Of a DNA stretch of 64,000 nt, positions 17,562 through 25,281 are shown one piece after another. Both the position numbers and the translations under genes were made by a program. The first letter of the stretch is position 1. Each line of letters starts with the position of its first letter. Location: assembly GCA_965247735.1 (NCBI GenBank), contig CBDFHN010000002.1, forward strand, positions 2,542,001 to 2,606,000. Direction: 5' to 3'. This stretch comes from JAOXRU01 sp965247735. Its GTDB lineage: Bacteria > Bacteroidota > Bacteroidia > Flavobacteriales > Flavobacteriaceae. The notes beneath the pieces are model-generated. The model was not told the DNA's origin. It did not search any database and worked only from the letters and a program-made list of their open reading frames with translations.

Positions 17562-18205
17562 CAAAAAAAAGAGCAGTACTTATTGGAGCTGGCAGTTATG
17601 GCGAAGCGCTTCTTACCTATTTAAACGAAGATTACACAGTTGTTGCTTTTATAGATGATGATCTGCAAAAAAAAGGAAGCTACCTGCACAACACGATTAT
17701 CGCAGGGACTTTTAATGACCTTATTCAAAAAAATATTGACATTGCTTATGATGTTGTTTTCTGCGCTATAGGAAATAACGCCACAAGAGTCAATTACCTA
17801 TCAAAACTTCAACAACTAGGCATTGAAACGCCAAGTTACATTCATTCTTCTGTACAAATCACTAAGGATACTAATATTGGAAAGGCGGTATACATACTAC
17901 CCAATTGTTCGCTTATGCCACATAGCTCTATTTCTGATTTTACTATAATCAGCATTGGGTCTACAATTACACATCATGTAAGTATTGGTAAAGGAGTAAT
18001 GATTTCTTGCGGAGTTACTATTGGTGCTGAGATTATTATTGAAGACCAAGTGCTAGTTGGAGTAGGCTCCACAATCTTAAGCGGAAAAATTAGAATCTGT
18101 AAAGGTGCGCTTATTGGAGCAGGATCTGTAATCATTAAAGATGTTCCTGAAAGAGCTGTTATGGTTGGTAGTCCAGGAAAACTTATAAAATACCTAAGTG
18201 AATAA
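17558..18205 (+). CDS. NeuD/PglD-like acetyltransferase (left-handed beta-helix)
   Basis: The 215-residue protein has the two-part NeuD/PglD layout. A Rossmann-like N-terminal domain (VLIGAGSYGEALL, residues 7-19; VVAFIDDD near 28-35) is followed by hexapeptide repeats from about residue 100 to 205, ending VMVGSPGKLIKYL. Relatives O- or N-acetylate nucleotide sugars or sialic acid. By my alignment, the catalytic His of PglD (His125) corresponds to His139 in ITHHVSIGKG. PglD's acetyl-CoA-contacting His134 corresponds to Met148 here, so the acyl donor or activity may differ. The gene overlaps the second ATP-grasp gene by four bases and ends in a strong terminator, so it closes the three-gene operon. 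Confidence 0.85.
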   Translation: MTKKRAVLIGAGSYGEALLTYLNEDYTVVAFIDDDLQKKGSYLHNTIIAGTFNDLIQKNIDIAYDVVFCAIGNNATRVNYLSKLQQLGIETPSYIHSSVQITKDTNIGKAVYILPNCSLMPHSSISDFTIISIGSTITHHVSIGKGVMISCGVTIGAEIIIEDQVLVGVGSTILSGKIRICKGALIGAGSVIIKDVPERAVMVGSPGKLIKYLSE

Positions 18206-18232
18206 TACATATTCGCTTAGGTATTTTTTTTT
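18187..18232. terminator. Strong, probably bidirectional terminator
   Basis: A 16-base stem (18187-18202 with 18212-18227, one G-T pair) overlaps the last codons of the acyltransferase gene and is followed by a T-run on the plus strand. The A-run at its left side also allows termination of the convergent aldo/keto reductase gene ending at 18245. Confidence 0.85.
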
Positions 18233-18244
18233 CTAAACAGTATT

Positions 18245-19282
18245 TTATGGTGCTGGATTAGGATTATCGTTATGTATTATTGCTATTTCTTTTAAAATTT
18301 GATCATTTAATTCAATATTAATAGAATCAATATTTTCTTTAAGCTGACTCATACTTGTTGCTCCTATAATAGTACTTGTAACCCATGCCTGCTGATTTAC
18401 AAAGGCCAATGCCATTTGCGAAGGAGATAGATCATATTTAGCTGCTAATTTTGCATATTTTTCTGTTGCTAACTCCGAATTCCCAGAACTATATCTTGCA
18501 AATTGTGGAAAAAGCATTAATCTAGCTCCTTTAGGTTTTTTCCCACCTAAATATTTTCCTGATAACGCTCCAAATGCTAATGGAGAATATGCAAGCAACC
18601 CAACATTCTCATGTATTCCTATTTCTGACAATCCACTTTCAAAAGTTCTATTCAACAAAGAATATGGATTCTGGATGGTAATCATTTTTGGCAGATTGTG
18701 CTTTTTACTTTCTTCTAAAAAACGCATGGTTCCCCAAGGTGTTTCATTAGAAATTCCAATATTTAAAATCTTACCCTGCTTTATTAATGTATTTAGCGTT
18801 TCTAACACTTCATTAAAATTATCCTTCCAAGGATCCTTTTTATCAAGTGCATACTCTCTAAGTCCAAAATAATTTGTACTTCGTTCTGGCCAATGCAACT
18901 GATACAAATCTATATAATCGGTCTGCAAGCGTTTTAAGCTCCCTTCTACGGCATCAACTAATGCAGAAGCGCTAAAACCATTGGTTCTGATATGTGCTGT
19001 ATAATCTCCATTTCCAGCAATTTTTGAAGCTAAAACTATTTTTTTACGATTTCCTGTTTTCTTAAACCAGGTTCCGATAATCCTTTCGGTATCACCATAT
19101 GTTTCAGGAGTAGCTGGTACTGGATACATTTCTGCAACATCAAAAAAATTAATCCCTTGTTCTACAGCATAATCCATCTGCTCATGCCCTTCTGCCTCTG
19201 TATTTTGATTCCCCCAGGTCATTGTTCCTAGACATATCTTACTAACTTTTATATCAGTATTTGGTAATTTTGTATACTTCAT
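18245..19282 (-). CDS. Aldo/keto reductase, Tas-like
   Basis: The 345-residue NADPH-dependent oxidoreductase has the TIM-barrel aldo/keto reductase fold and closely follows E. coli Tas along its whole length. Shared segments include FFDVAEMYPVPATPETYG, LQTDYIDLYQLHWPERST, ITIQNPYSLLNRTFE and LLAYSPLAFGALSGKYL. The catalytic tetrad is visible: Asp48, Tyr53, Lys87 and His130. The physiological substrate of Tas-type enzymes is not established. It has a 56-base gap to the OmpA gene and could be the last gene of the xth-ompA transcript or be transcribed alone. It ends towards the shared terminator at 18187-18232. The start at 19282 is the natural MKYTKLPNTDI N-terminus. Confidence 0.93.
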   Translation of the reverse strand: MKYTKLPNTDIKVSKICLGTMTWGNQNTEAEGHEQMDYAVEQGINFFDVAEMYPVPATPETYGDTERIIGTWFKKTGNRKKIVLASKIAGNGDYTAHIRTNGFSASALVDAVEGSLKRLQTDYIDLYQLHWPERSTNYFGLREYALDKKDPWKDNFNEVLETLNTLIKQGKILNIGISNETPWGTMRFLEESKKHNLPKMITIQNPYSLLNRTFESGLSEIGIHENVGLLAYSPLAFGALSGKYLGGKKPKGARLMLFPQFARYSSGNSELATEKYAKLAAKYDLSPSQMALAFVNQQAWVTSTIIGATSMSQLKENIDSINIELNDQILKEIAIIHNDNPNPAP

Positions 19283-19338
19283 CTTAGCTTTCTTTTTTTA
19301 ATAATTACTAACGTTACCCCCCTCTTCTACACAAGCAA

Positions 19339-20304
19339 TTACATATCGTTTAGCAATCTTGTAACCTCATCTAGTTTTGGCGTTAAAATAACTTCTATTC
19401 TTCTGTTTTTTGCTTTTCCAGTGGCTGTTGTATTGCTAGCTATAGGGGCAAATTCTCCTCTTCCTGCTGCCGTTAAGTTCTCCGGCAAAATAGCAGCATT
19501 CTTTCTTAAAATTGCAACAACTGCTGTTGCTCTTTTTACAGACAAATCCCAATTACTTTGTACTTGTCCAGATCCAGAATATTTTACATTATCTGTATGG
19601 CCTTCTATTAAAACAGAAATTTCTGGATTTGTAGCCAATACTGTCCCTAATTGACGTACCGCTCTCGCTCCTTGCTCACCAACTACCCAACTTCCAGATT
19701 TAAACAGCAGTTTATTTTCCATAGAAACATATACCTTTCCATCTCTTTGCTCTACCGTAAGTCCGTTTCCTTCAAAATCTAACAATGCTTTTGAAATTGC
19801 ATTTTTTAGTTTTTTCATGGCAGCATCCTTAGAAGCAATTACTGTTTCCAATTCGTTTACCCGTTTTGATCTGGCATCTAATTCCTTTTTAAGCTTCGCT
19901 AAGTGTTGGGTTTCTTCTTTTAGCTTTCGTTCTTTTTCTTCTAACTGCGCCAATAAAGCTCTATTCTGTTTTACATTTGCTGCAATTGCTGAGCTACTAT
20001 TTTTCTCCAAAGCATTATACGCTTCTTGCAAATTACCTAAGTTTGTTTTTGCCGCAGTATATTCTTGCCTTAGTCGCTCTCTATCACTTGCCGCTTCATT
20101 ATATTTTTTTTGCAAAGCAGACAATTCATTTGTTAACTTATTCTTTGAAGCAGAAAGCTCTTGATTTTCATCTGTAAGATTATCACGTTCTGCTGTTAAA
20201 CTAGCATGTTTTTCTTCTAAATCTCTATATACTTTTGCCGTTACACAAGAGTTTAATAGTACTAAACTAAAAACTAGGAGGCTGATCTTTATGGCTCTTT
20301 TCAT
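19339..20304 (-). CDS. OmpA-family lipoprotein with coiled-coil
   Basis: The 321-residue protein has a lipoprotein signal peptide with Cys20 (VLLNSC). A long heptad-rich coiled coil rich in Glu/Lys/Leu spans about 30-165. A C-terminal OmpA peptidoglycan-binding domain spans about 200-315 (LIEGHTDNVKYSGSG, SVKRATAVVAIL, GRGEFAPIASN, KNRRIEVILTP). The Asp and Arg that hold diaminopimelate in OmpA domains are present in these motifs. It should tether the outer membrane to peptidoglycan. It lacks the N-terminal beta-barrel of classical OmpA. It follows exonuclease III after ten bases, so the two are likely in one operon although functionally unrelated. Confidence 0.93.
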   Translation of the reverse strand: MKRAIKISLLVFSLVLLNSCVTAKVYRDLEEKHASLTAERDNLTDENQELSASKNKLTNELSALQKKYNEAASDRERLRQEYTAAKTNLGNLQEAYNALEKNSSSAIAANVKQNRALLAQLEEKERKLKEETQHLAKLKKELDARSKRVNELETVIASKDAAMKKLKNAISKALLDFEGNGLTVEQRDGKVYVSMENKLLFKSGSWVVGEQGARAVRQLGTVLATNPEISVLIEGHTDNVKYSGSGQVQSNWDLSVKRATAVVAILRKNAAILPENLTAAGRGEFAPIASNTTATGKAKNRRIEVILTPKLDEVTRLLNDM

Positions 20305-20314
20305 TTGTATGTTT

Positions 20315-21079
20315 TTATTGTTTTACTTCAACTAATATTGGACAATGATCGCTATGCTTGGCTTCTTGTAAAATCACTGCTCTTTTTAACTGTTCTCTTA
20401 ATGGCTCTGCTACCATTGCATAATCTAAACGCCATCCTTTGTTATTGTTCCTAGCATTTGCTCTATAACTCCACCAGGAATATTGATGTGGTTCTTTATT
20501 AAACTCCCTAAAACTATCGATAAAACCACTGTCCATAAATGCGCCAATCCATTCCCGCTCCACTGGCAAAAATCCAGATGTGTTTTTATTCTGTTTTGGA
20601 TTATGAATATCAATTTCGGTATGGCAAATATTATAGTCTCCTAAAATAACCAAGTTAGGAACAGTTGCTTTTAATGTATTGATATAGTTTTGAAAATCTG
20701 CCATGTATTTTAGCTTAAACTCCAATCGTTCTATATTAGTTCCTGAAGGCAAATACAAACTCATCACCGAAACACCATCAAAATCTGCTCTTAGATTTCT
20801 ACCTTCAAAATCCATATAATCAATTCCCGTTCCATACTCTACATGGCTAGGCTCTGTTTTAGACAAAATAGCAACTCCACTATATCCTTTTTTTTGAGCA
20901 CTATACCAATACTGATACTTATATCCTGCTTCCGTAAAAAGAGAGGTATCTAATTGCTCTTCTAATGCTTTTATTTCCTGAAGACATATAACATCAGGAT
21001 CGGCACTTACCAACCAATCTATAAAGCCCTTATTTAGTGCTGCACGAATTCCATTTACATTGTACGATATAATCTTCAT
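20315..21079 (-). CDS. xth: Exodeoxyribonuclease III (AP endonuclease)
   Basis: The 254-residue protein is an EEP-fold nuclease of the ExoIII/ExoA family that nicks DNA at abasic sites and removes 3' blocking groups in base excision repair. The key motifs are in order: SYNVNGIRAA (5-14), LQEIKA with the metal ligand Glu35, GYSGVAILSK, LGDYNICHTEIDIHNP, SGFLPVERE, WRLDYAM and the C-terminal catalytic KHSDHCPI. There is no signal peptide, unlike the secreted EEP protein at 32463-33518. It is the first gene of a probable xth-ompA operon. The 201-base gap upstream should hold its promoter. Confidence 0.96.
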   Translation of the reverse strand: MKIISYNVNGIRAALNKGFIDWLVSADPDVICLQEIKALEEQLDTSLFTEAGYKYQYWYSAQKKGYSGVAILSKTEPSHVEYGTGIDYMDFEGRNLRADFDGVSVMSLYLPSGTNIERLEFKLKYMADFQNYINTLKATVPNLVILGDYNICHTEIDIHNPKQNKNTSGFLPVEREWIGAFMDSGFIDSFREFNKEPHQYSWWSYRANARNNNKGWRLDYAMVAEPLREQLKRAVILQEAKHSDHCPILVEVKQ

Positions 21080-21220
21080 TTTACTTATTTTAAGCTATTA
21101 TTGTATATTCTACTGCATTTACTTTTCCTTTAAAATACATAAAGGCATAGTTTATGATACTAATTTACCGAATTAAAATCATACACTTTTGAAACTACTT
21201 TCATTTAAAGTATAAATGTA

Positions 21221-21228
21221 TAATTTTG
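21221..21228 (+). promoter_or_regulatory. Possible -7 box of the small outer-membrane barrel gene
   Basis: TAATTTTG matches TAnnTTTG exactly, 52 bases before the ATG at 21281. No clear -33 TTTG stands at 17-23 bases upstream; one at 21188-21191 is too far. Confidence 0.35.
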
Positions 21229-21280
21229 TTTTTAGAAATCAATACTCCCAAAGGAGCAAAACACTTTTGAATGCTATATT

Positions 21281-21814
21281 ATGAAAAAAATAACATTTGC
21301 CGCCTTAGTTCTCATTTCTTTCTTTAGTAACGCACAAGCATATCGAGACAATGACATGCTGGGTCACGAAATAAAATTCAACATAGGAATATTCCTTGCA
21401 AATACGACCATTGAAGGCTCTTATGAGTATTTCCTAAATGAAGACACCAGTATTGGAGGGCTTGTCTATTTTGATGATAGTCCTGCTGATTTTAATGGAA
21501 ATTTTGGAATTGGCTCTAATTTTAGAGCCTATTTTGGAAGACGTCCCAATAGCGGCTTTTATGCCGAAGTTTTTGGTCTCTACCATAGTGGAGAAATTGA
21601 AGAAACTTTTTCTTTAATTGGAAGTTCAGAAACCAAAGTTTTTGACTATTCTTCTTTTGCTCTTGGTCTAGGTGCTGGAAACAAATGGACAACCAGGAGT
21701 CAACGTTTTACCTTTGAATTTAATATTGGTTTTGGAAGAAACATAAACACTATTGAATACCAAGACAGCTTTATAATTCGTGGTGGGCTCTCGGTAGGTT
21801 ATAGATTTTTATAA
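21281..21814 (+). CDS. Small outer-membrane beta-barrel-type protein
   Basis: The 177-residue product begins with a clear signal peptide (MKKITFAALVLISFFSNAQA). It continues with alternating polar/hydrophobic strands rich in Gly, Phe and Tyr, and ends GGLSVGYRFL, with a terminal aromatic/Leu residue as in small eight-strand barrels. I infer an outer-membrane porin-like or OmpW/DUF3575-like barrel; no substrate or partner can be named. It is a single plus-strand gene between two minus-strand blocks, with its own candidate -7 box upstream and a strong terminator downstream. Confidence 0.75.
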   Translation: MKKITFAALVLISFFSNAQAYRDNDMLGHEIKFNIGIFLANTTIEGSYEYFLNEDTSIGGLVYFDDSPADFNGNFGIGSNFRAYFGRRPNSGFYAEVFGLYHSGEIEETFSLIGSSETKVFDYSSFALGLGAGNKWTTRSQRFTFEFNIGFGRNINTIEYQDSFIIRGGLSVGYRFL

Positions 21815-21834
21815 TACTATTATTATATAAAAAG

Positions 21835-21870
21835 ACGAGCTAGAAATAATATTCTTAGCTCGTTTTTTTT
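21835..21870 (+). terminator. Rho-independent terminator of the barrel protein gene
   Basis: An 8-bp stem (ACGAGCTA / TAGCTCGT) at 21835-21842 and 21856-21863 is followed by a run of eight T. It lies 20 bases after the stop codon. Confidence 0.85.
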
Positions 21871-21875
21871 GTTTT

Positions 21876-21953
21876 AGCCCCGATAGTAACGGCAGCTTTT
21901 TTAGTGTTTTTTTTGCACTAAAAAACTATAGTGTATAGCGGGAAATAGCTCCT
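21876..21953 (+). ncRNA. Structured RNA-like element resembling the Flavo-1 motif
   Basis: The element begins AGCCCCGATAGTAACGGCAGC and ends ATAGCGGGAAATAGCTCCT. In between is a perfect 10-bp hairpin (TTTTTTAGTG / CACTAAAAAA, loop T-rich plus G). I recall similar conserved ends around variable hairpins in intergenic regions of many flavobacterial genomes, and they fit my memory of the Flavo-1 RNA motif. The outer ends can pair in part (AGC with GCT, CCCG with CGGG). It lies between the barrel gene's terminator and the convergent glyS 3' end, so the strand is uncertain. The assignment needs a covariance-model match. Confidence 0.55.
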
Positions 21954-21999
21954 GAAATTAATTAGAAAAAATCAATGATTAAATGATTTGAAAATCTCC

Positions 22000-23544
22000 C
22001 TATTTCATTTTCTGCAACCAGTTTCTAATATCTACCGCATTAGCAATAATACCTTTAATATCCGCTATGGCAACACGCTCTTGCTCCATAGAATCTCTAT
22101 GACGGATGGTTACCGTTTTATCTTCTAACGTCTGGTGATCTACAGTGATACAGAATGGTGTACCTGCAGCATCTTGCCTTCTGTAACGTCTTCCTACTGC
22201 ATCTTTTTCATCATAACTAACATTGAAATCCCATTTAAGATCATCCAAAATTTCTCTAGCTACTTCTGGCAACCCGTCTCTTTTTAGCAATGGCAAAATT
22301 GCTGCTTTTGTTGGCGCCAATACTGCTGGTAGTTTTAATACCGTTCTTGAGGTTCCGTTTTCTAATGCTTCTTCTTGTAACGAATTTGAGAATACCGCTA
22401 AGAACATTCTATCTAAACCAATAGACGTTTCTACTACATATGGCACATAGCTTTCGTCTATTTCATGATCGAAATACTGTAATTTTTTTCCTGAATGTTC
22501 TTCATGACTCTTTAGGTCGAAATCTGTTCTAGAATGAATTCCTTCCAATTCTTTAAAACCAAATGGAAACCTGAATTCTATATCTGATGCAGCATCTGCA
22601 TAATGTGCTAATTTCTCATGATCGTGGAAACGGTAGTTATCAGCTCCAAGTCCTAACGATAAATGCCACTTAAGCCTGTTTTCTTTCCAGGTATCATACC
22701 ATTTTTTTTGTTCTCCTGGACGTACAAAAAATTGCATTTCCATTTGTTCAAATTCACGCATTCTAAAAATAAACTGTCGTGCTACAATTTCGTTTCTAAA
22801 TGCTTTTCCTGTTTGTGCAATTCCGAAAGGAATCTTCATTCTCCCCGTTTTTTGCACATTAAGGAAATTTACAAATATACCTTGAGCGGTTTCTGGTCTT
22901 AAATACAAATCCATGGCACTTTCTGCAGAAGCACCTAATTTTGTTCCGAACATAAGGTTAAATTGCTTTACCTCTGTCCAATTTTTAGACCCAGATAATG
23001 GACATGCAATTTCCAACTCTTCAATAAGCGCTTTTACATCTGCCAAATCTTCTTTTTCTAGAGATTGCCCTAAGCGCTTTAAGATGGTATTTATTTTTTC
23101 TTGATTCTGAAGTACTCTTGGGTTTGTTGCCAAAAACTCTTCTTTATTGAAAGCATCACCAAAACGTTTTGCAGCCTTAGCTACTTCTTTTTCAATTTTG
23201 GCTTCAATTTTAAGTGTATAATCTTCCACCAAAACATCTGCTCTATATCTTTTTTTAGAATCTTTATTATCTATTAGCGGATCGTTAAAGGCATCTACAT
23301 GTCCAGAAGCTTTCCATGTAGTTGGATGCATTAATATTGAAGCATCAATACCCACAATATTTTCGTGCAGCTGCACCATTGCTTTCCACCAGTATTCTCT
23401 AATATTTTTTTTAAGTTCTACTCCGTTTTGAGCATAGTCGTAAACAGCACTTAAGCCATCATAGATTTCACTAGACTGAAATATATAACCATATTCCTTT
23501 GCATGTGATATTACCTTCTTAAACTTATCTTCTTGTTTTGCCAT
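22000..23544 (-). CDS. glyS: Glycine--tRNA ligase (dimeric type)
   Basis: The 514-residue class II aminoacyl-tRNA synthetase charges tRNA-Gly. It is the single-chain alpha-2 type found in Bacteroidota, eukaryotes and many other bacteria, not the alpha/beta type of E. coli. Visible marks are KEYGYIFQSSEIYDGLSAVYDY near the N-terminus, the motif 2 region FRNEIVARQFIFRMREFEQME, the motif 3 region VETSIGLDRMFLAV, and a C-terminal anticodon-binding domain (VRYRRQDA-type segment, here GRRYRRQDAAGTPFCIT). The frame opens with TTG at 23553. I prefer the ATG at 23544 because MAKQEDKFKK is the usual start and a candidate -7 box overlaps the TTG. Confidence 0.96.
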   Translation of the reverse strand: MAKQEDKFKKVISHAKEYGYIFQSSEIYDGLSAVYDYAQNGVELKKNIREYWWKAMVQLHENIVGIDASILMHPTTWKASGHVDAFNDPLIDNKDSKKRYRADVLVEDYTLKIEAKIEKEVAKAAKRFGDAFNKEEFLATNPRVLQNQEKINTILKRLGQSLEKEDLADVKALIEELEIACPLSGSKNWTEVKQFNLMFGTKLGASAESAMDLYLRPETAQGIFVNFLNVQKTGRMKIPFGIAQTGKAFRNEIVARQFIFRMREFEQMEMQFFVRPGEQKKWYDTWKENRLKWHLSLGLGADNYRFHDHEKLAHYADAASDIEFRFPFGFKELEGIHSRTDFDLKSHEEHSGKKLQYFDHEIDESYVPYVVETSIGLDRMFLAVFSNSLQEEALENGTSRTVLKLPAVLAPTKAAILPLLKRDGLPEVAREILDDLKWDFNVSYDEKDAVGRRYRRQDAAGTPFCITVDHQTLEDKTVTIRHRDSMEQERVAIADIKGIIANAVDIRNWLQKMK

Positions 23545-23550
23545 ATCCGA

Positions 23551-23558
23551 CAAAAATA
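23551..23558 (-). promoter_or_regulatory. Possible -7 box directly before glyS
   Basis: The minus strand carries TATTTTTG, an exact TAnnTTTG match, six bases before the ATG at 23544. Use of this box would give a leaderless glyS transcript, so treat it as tentative. Confidence 0.3.
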
Positions 23559-23582
23559 AAGGGTTTAGTTGTAACAGCGAAG

Positions 23583-24473
23583 TTATTTTAACTGAAAAAT
23601 GGTCTTGGAAAGTATTTTTTTCTCTTCGTAGATAATCAAGGTGTATTGTCCGCTAATTAAACTACCTTTTGTAAGGGTAATAAAATCACAAACTTCTATT
23701 TTATCACCATTGTATTCTAGCTTTGTTTTCTTGCTAAATTTTACTCCTCTATTAGTTGTGTACTTACCTTCGTCAGTAACAACAGTACCTTGTGGATCTA
23801 TAAACTGAATATAAATGGTTTTTTCCTCATTTATAAGATTCGGGTTTTCAATTATTGTAAAACAAGCTCTTAATTTTTCAACACTTGAAGCTCTAGAAGT
23901 TCTTGAAATATCTTGATTTGACTTTACCTTAAAAGCATTTGCTTCTGTGTCCTTAATATTCAATAATGATTTTTTACGAACCTGATCTTCTAATTCTTTG
24001 TTCTTTTCTTCTAAAATAGCTTTAATCTCCAACATCTCCTCGCTATCCTTTTCCAGTGCTTCAATTTTTGTTTTTGAATTTCCTACACTAGAATTTAAAG
24101 CCCCGTTTTCATCATTTAACAAATCGTTTTTTGTGCGCAACCAACTGTATTTTACTTTTAGCCTGTCCAGCTCCGATTTGAACTTTCTTAAATGAGATAT
24201 ATTTGCATGCAATTTCCCTATAGAATCCAATAATATTGAAACCCGTTCTTTTGATGCTTGGAGCTCTATGGTATTTAACTCTTCATGAGCAGAAAGACTA
24301 TCAATTCGCATTTCCATCAATTGCAAATTCTCTATCAATAGTTCCTTTTCATCCTCTAGATAATTTATTTTATTATTACTTGTCGTAAAACTATAGGCAA
24401 AAGCGACAACTAAGCCCAGGATAACGGCGCCTAATAGTATAAGTAGTCTTTTTTGCGTAAATTGTTCTTTCAT
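23583..24473 (-). CDS. Membrane-anchored coiled-coil protein with C-terminal beta domain
   Basis: The 296-residue product has a short basic N-terminus, one transmembrane helix at about residues 9-29, and a long coiled coil (about 38-170, Leu/Glu/Lys heptads). The C-terminal beta-rich domain (about 190-296) contains RACFTIIENPNLINEEKTIYIQFIDPQG and a GKYTTN-like loop. I do not recognise a named family. The layout suggests an inner-membrane anchor with a periplasmic coiled coil and a sensor- or adhesin-like beta domain. The start is placed at the ATG at 24473; an in-frame TTG at 24488 lies within a probable -7 box (24486-24493). It is 38 bases upstream of glyS. Confidence 0.75.
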   Translation of the reverse strand: MKEQFTQKRLLILLGAVILGLVVAFAYSFTTSNNKINYLEDEKELLIENLQLMEMRIDSLSAHEELNTIELQASKERVSILLDSIGKLHANISHLRKFKSELDRLKVKYSWLRTKNDLLNDENGALNSSVGNSKTKIEALEKDSEEMLEIKAILEEKNKELEDQVRKKSLLNIKDTEANAFKVKSNQDISRTSRASSVEKLRACFTIIENPNLINEEKTIYIQFIDPQGTVVTDEGKYTTNRGVKFSKKTKLEYNGDKIEVCDFITLTKGSLISGQYTLIIYEEKKILSKTIFQLK

Positions 24474-24485
24474 CTGAGAGGCTTG

Positions 24486-24493
24486 CAAAAGTA
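24486..24493 (-). promoter_or_regulatory. Probable -7 box of the coiled-coil membrane protein gene
   Basis: The minus strand carries TACTTTTG, an exact TAnnTTTG match, twelve bases before the ATG at 24473. A start site about seven bases downstream leaves a very short leader and excludes the in-frame TTG at 24488 as the translation start. Confidence 0.45.
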
Positions 24494-24525
24494 ATAGTTA
24501 GTTTTCCAAAATTAAATTAGATAGG

Positions 24526-25215
24526 GTGGTAAATATAGTGAATGATATCAATACAATACTACTCCCTACTGTCTGTTTTGGATGTAATGCACACCTAGCT
24601 TTAAATGAACGATTATTATGCACCGTTTGTCGTCACCAGTTACCACTCACCGACCAACACCAACAGCTCAACAACAGTACTGAGCGTGTTTTTTATGGGA
24701 GAATTCCTATAGCAAAAGCAAGCTGTTTCCTTTTTTATACCAAAAAAGGAATTGTTCAACAAATAATACATCATCTTAAGTATAAAAACCAAGAACAAAT
24801 TGGCACTTTTTTAGGAGACTGGTATGGACAAATTTTAAAAGAAGACAATACCTATACTACTGTTGATATGGTAATTCCGGTTCCATTGCATAAAAAAAGA
24901 CTTCAAAAACGAGGCTATAATCAAGTTCATTCTTTTGCAAAAGCAATTGCTAATCATATGGATGCTGATTTTGAAAAAGACAGCCTTATTAAAGTAACAC
25001 ATACTAAAACACAAATCTTTAAATCAAGATTACTTCGATGGAATGATAAAAACAGCGTTTTTAAAACAACAGATATAAGTTTATGTGAAGGGAAACACAT
25101 TCTATTGGTTGATGATATTATAACTACTGGAGCCACAATGGAAGCCTGTGCACAGGAACTTTTAAAAATCAAGAACGTTAAAATTAGTATAATAGCGATT
25201 GCATTGACTTCTTAA
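24526..25215 (+). CDS. comF: ComF-family phosphoribosyltransferase-like protein
   Basis: The 229-residue protein has an N-terminal zinc ribbon (Cys17, Cys20, Cys32, Cys35) and a phosphoribosyltransferase domain with the PRPP loop ILLVDDIITTGATM near residues 192-205. VIPVPLHKKRLQKRGYNQ near 116-133 is the ComF family signature. ComF proteins take part in DNA uptake and processing during natural transformation in several bacteria; their enzymatic substrate is not settled. The start is GTG at 24526, with another GTG four codons later. An Ig-like lipoprotein gene follows after 66 bases. Divergent transcription from the coiled-coil protein gene places both promoters in a 52-base region. Confidence 0.88.
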   Translation: MVNIVNDINTILLPTVCFGCNAHLALNERLLCTVCRHQLPLTDQHQQLNNSTERVFYGRIPIAKASCFLFYTKKGIVQQIIHHLKYKNQEQIGTFLGDWYGQILKEDNTYTTVDMVIPVPLHKKRLQKRGYNQVHSFAKAIANHMDADFEKDSLIKVTHTKTQIFKSRLLRWNDKNSVFKTTDISLCEGKHILLVDDIITTGATMEACAQELLKIKNVKISIIAIALTS

Positions 25216-25281
25216 TTTTTCCTGAACTAAAAATTAGTCGTTACTTTGCCACTCTTTAGCGATTCATAAAAACTATATCTA

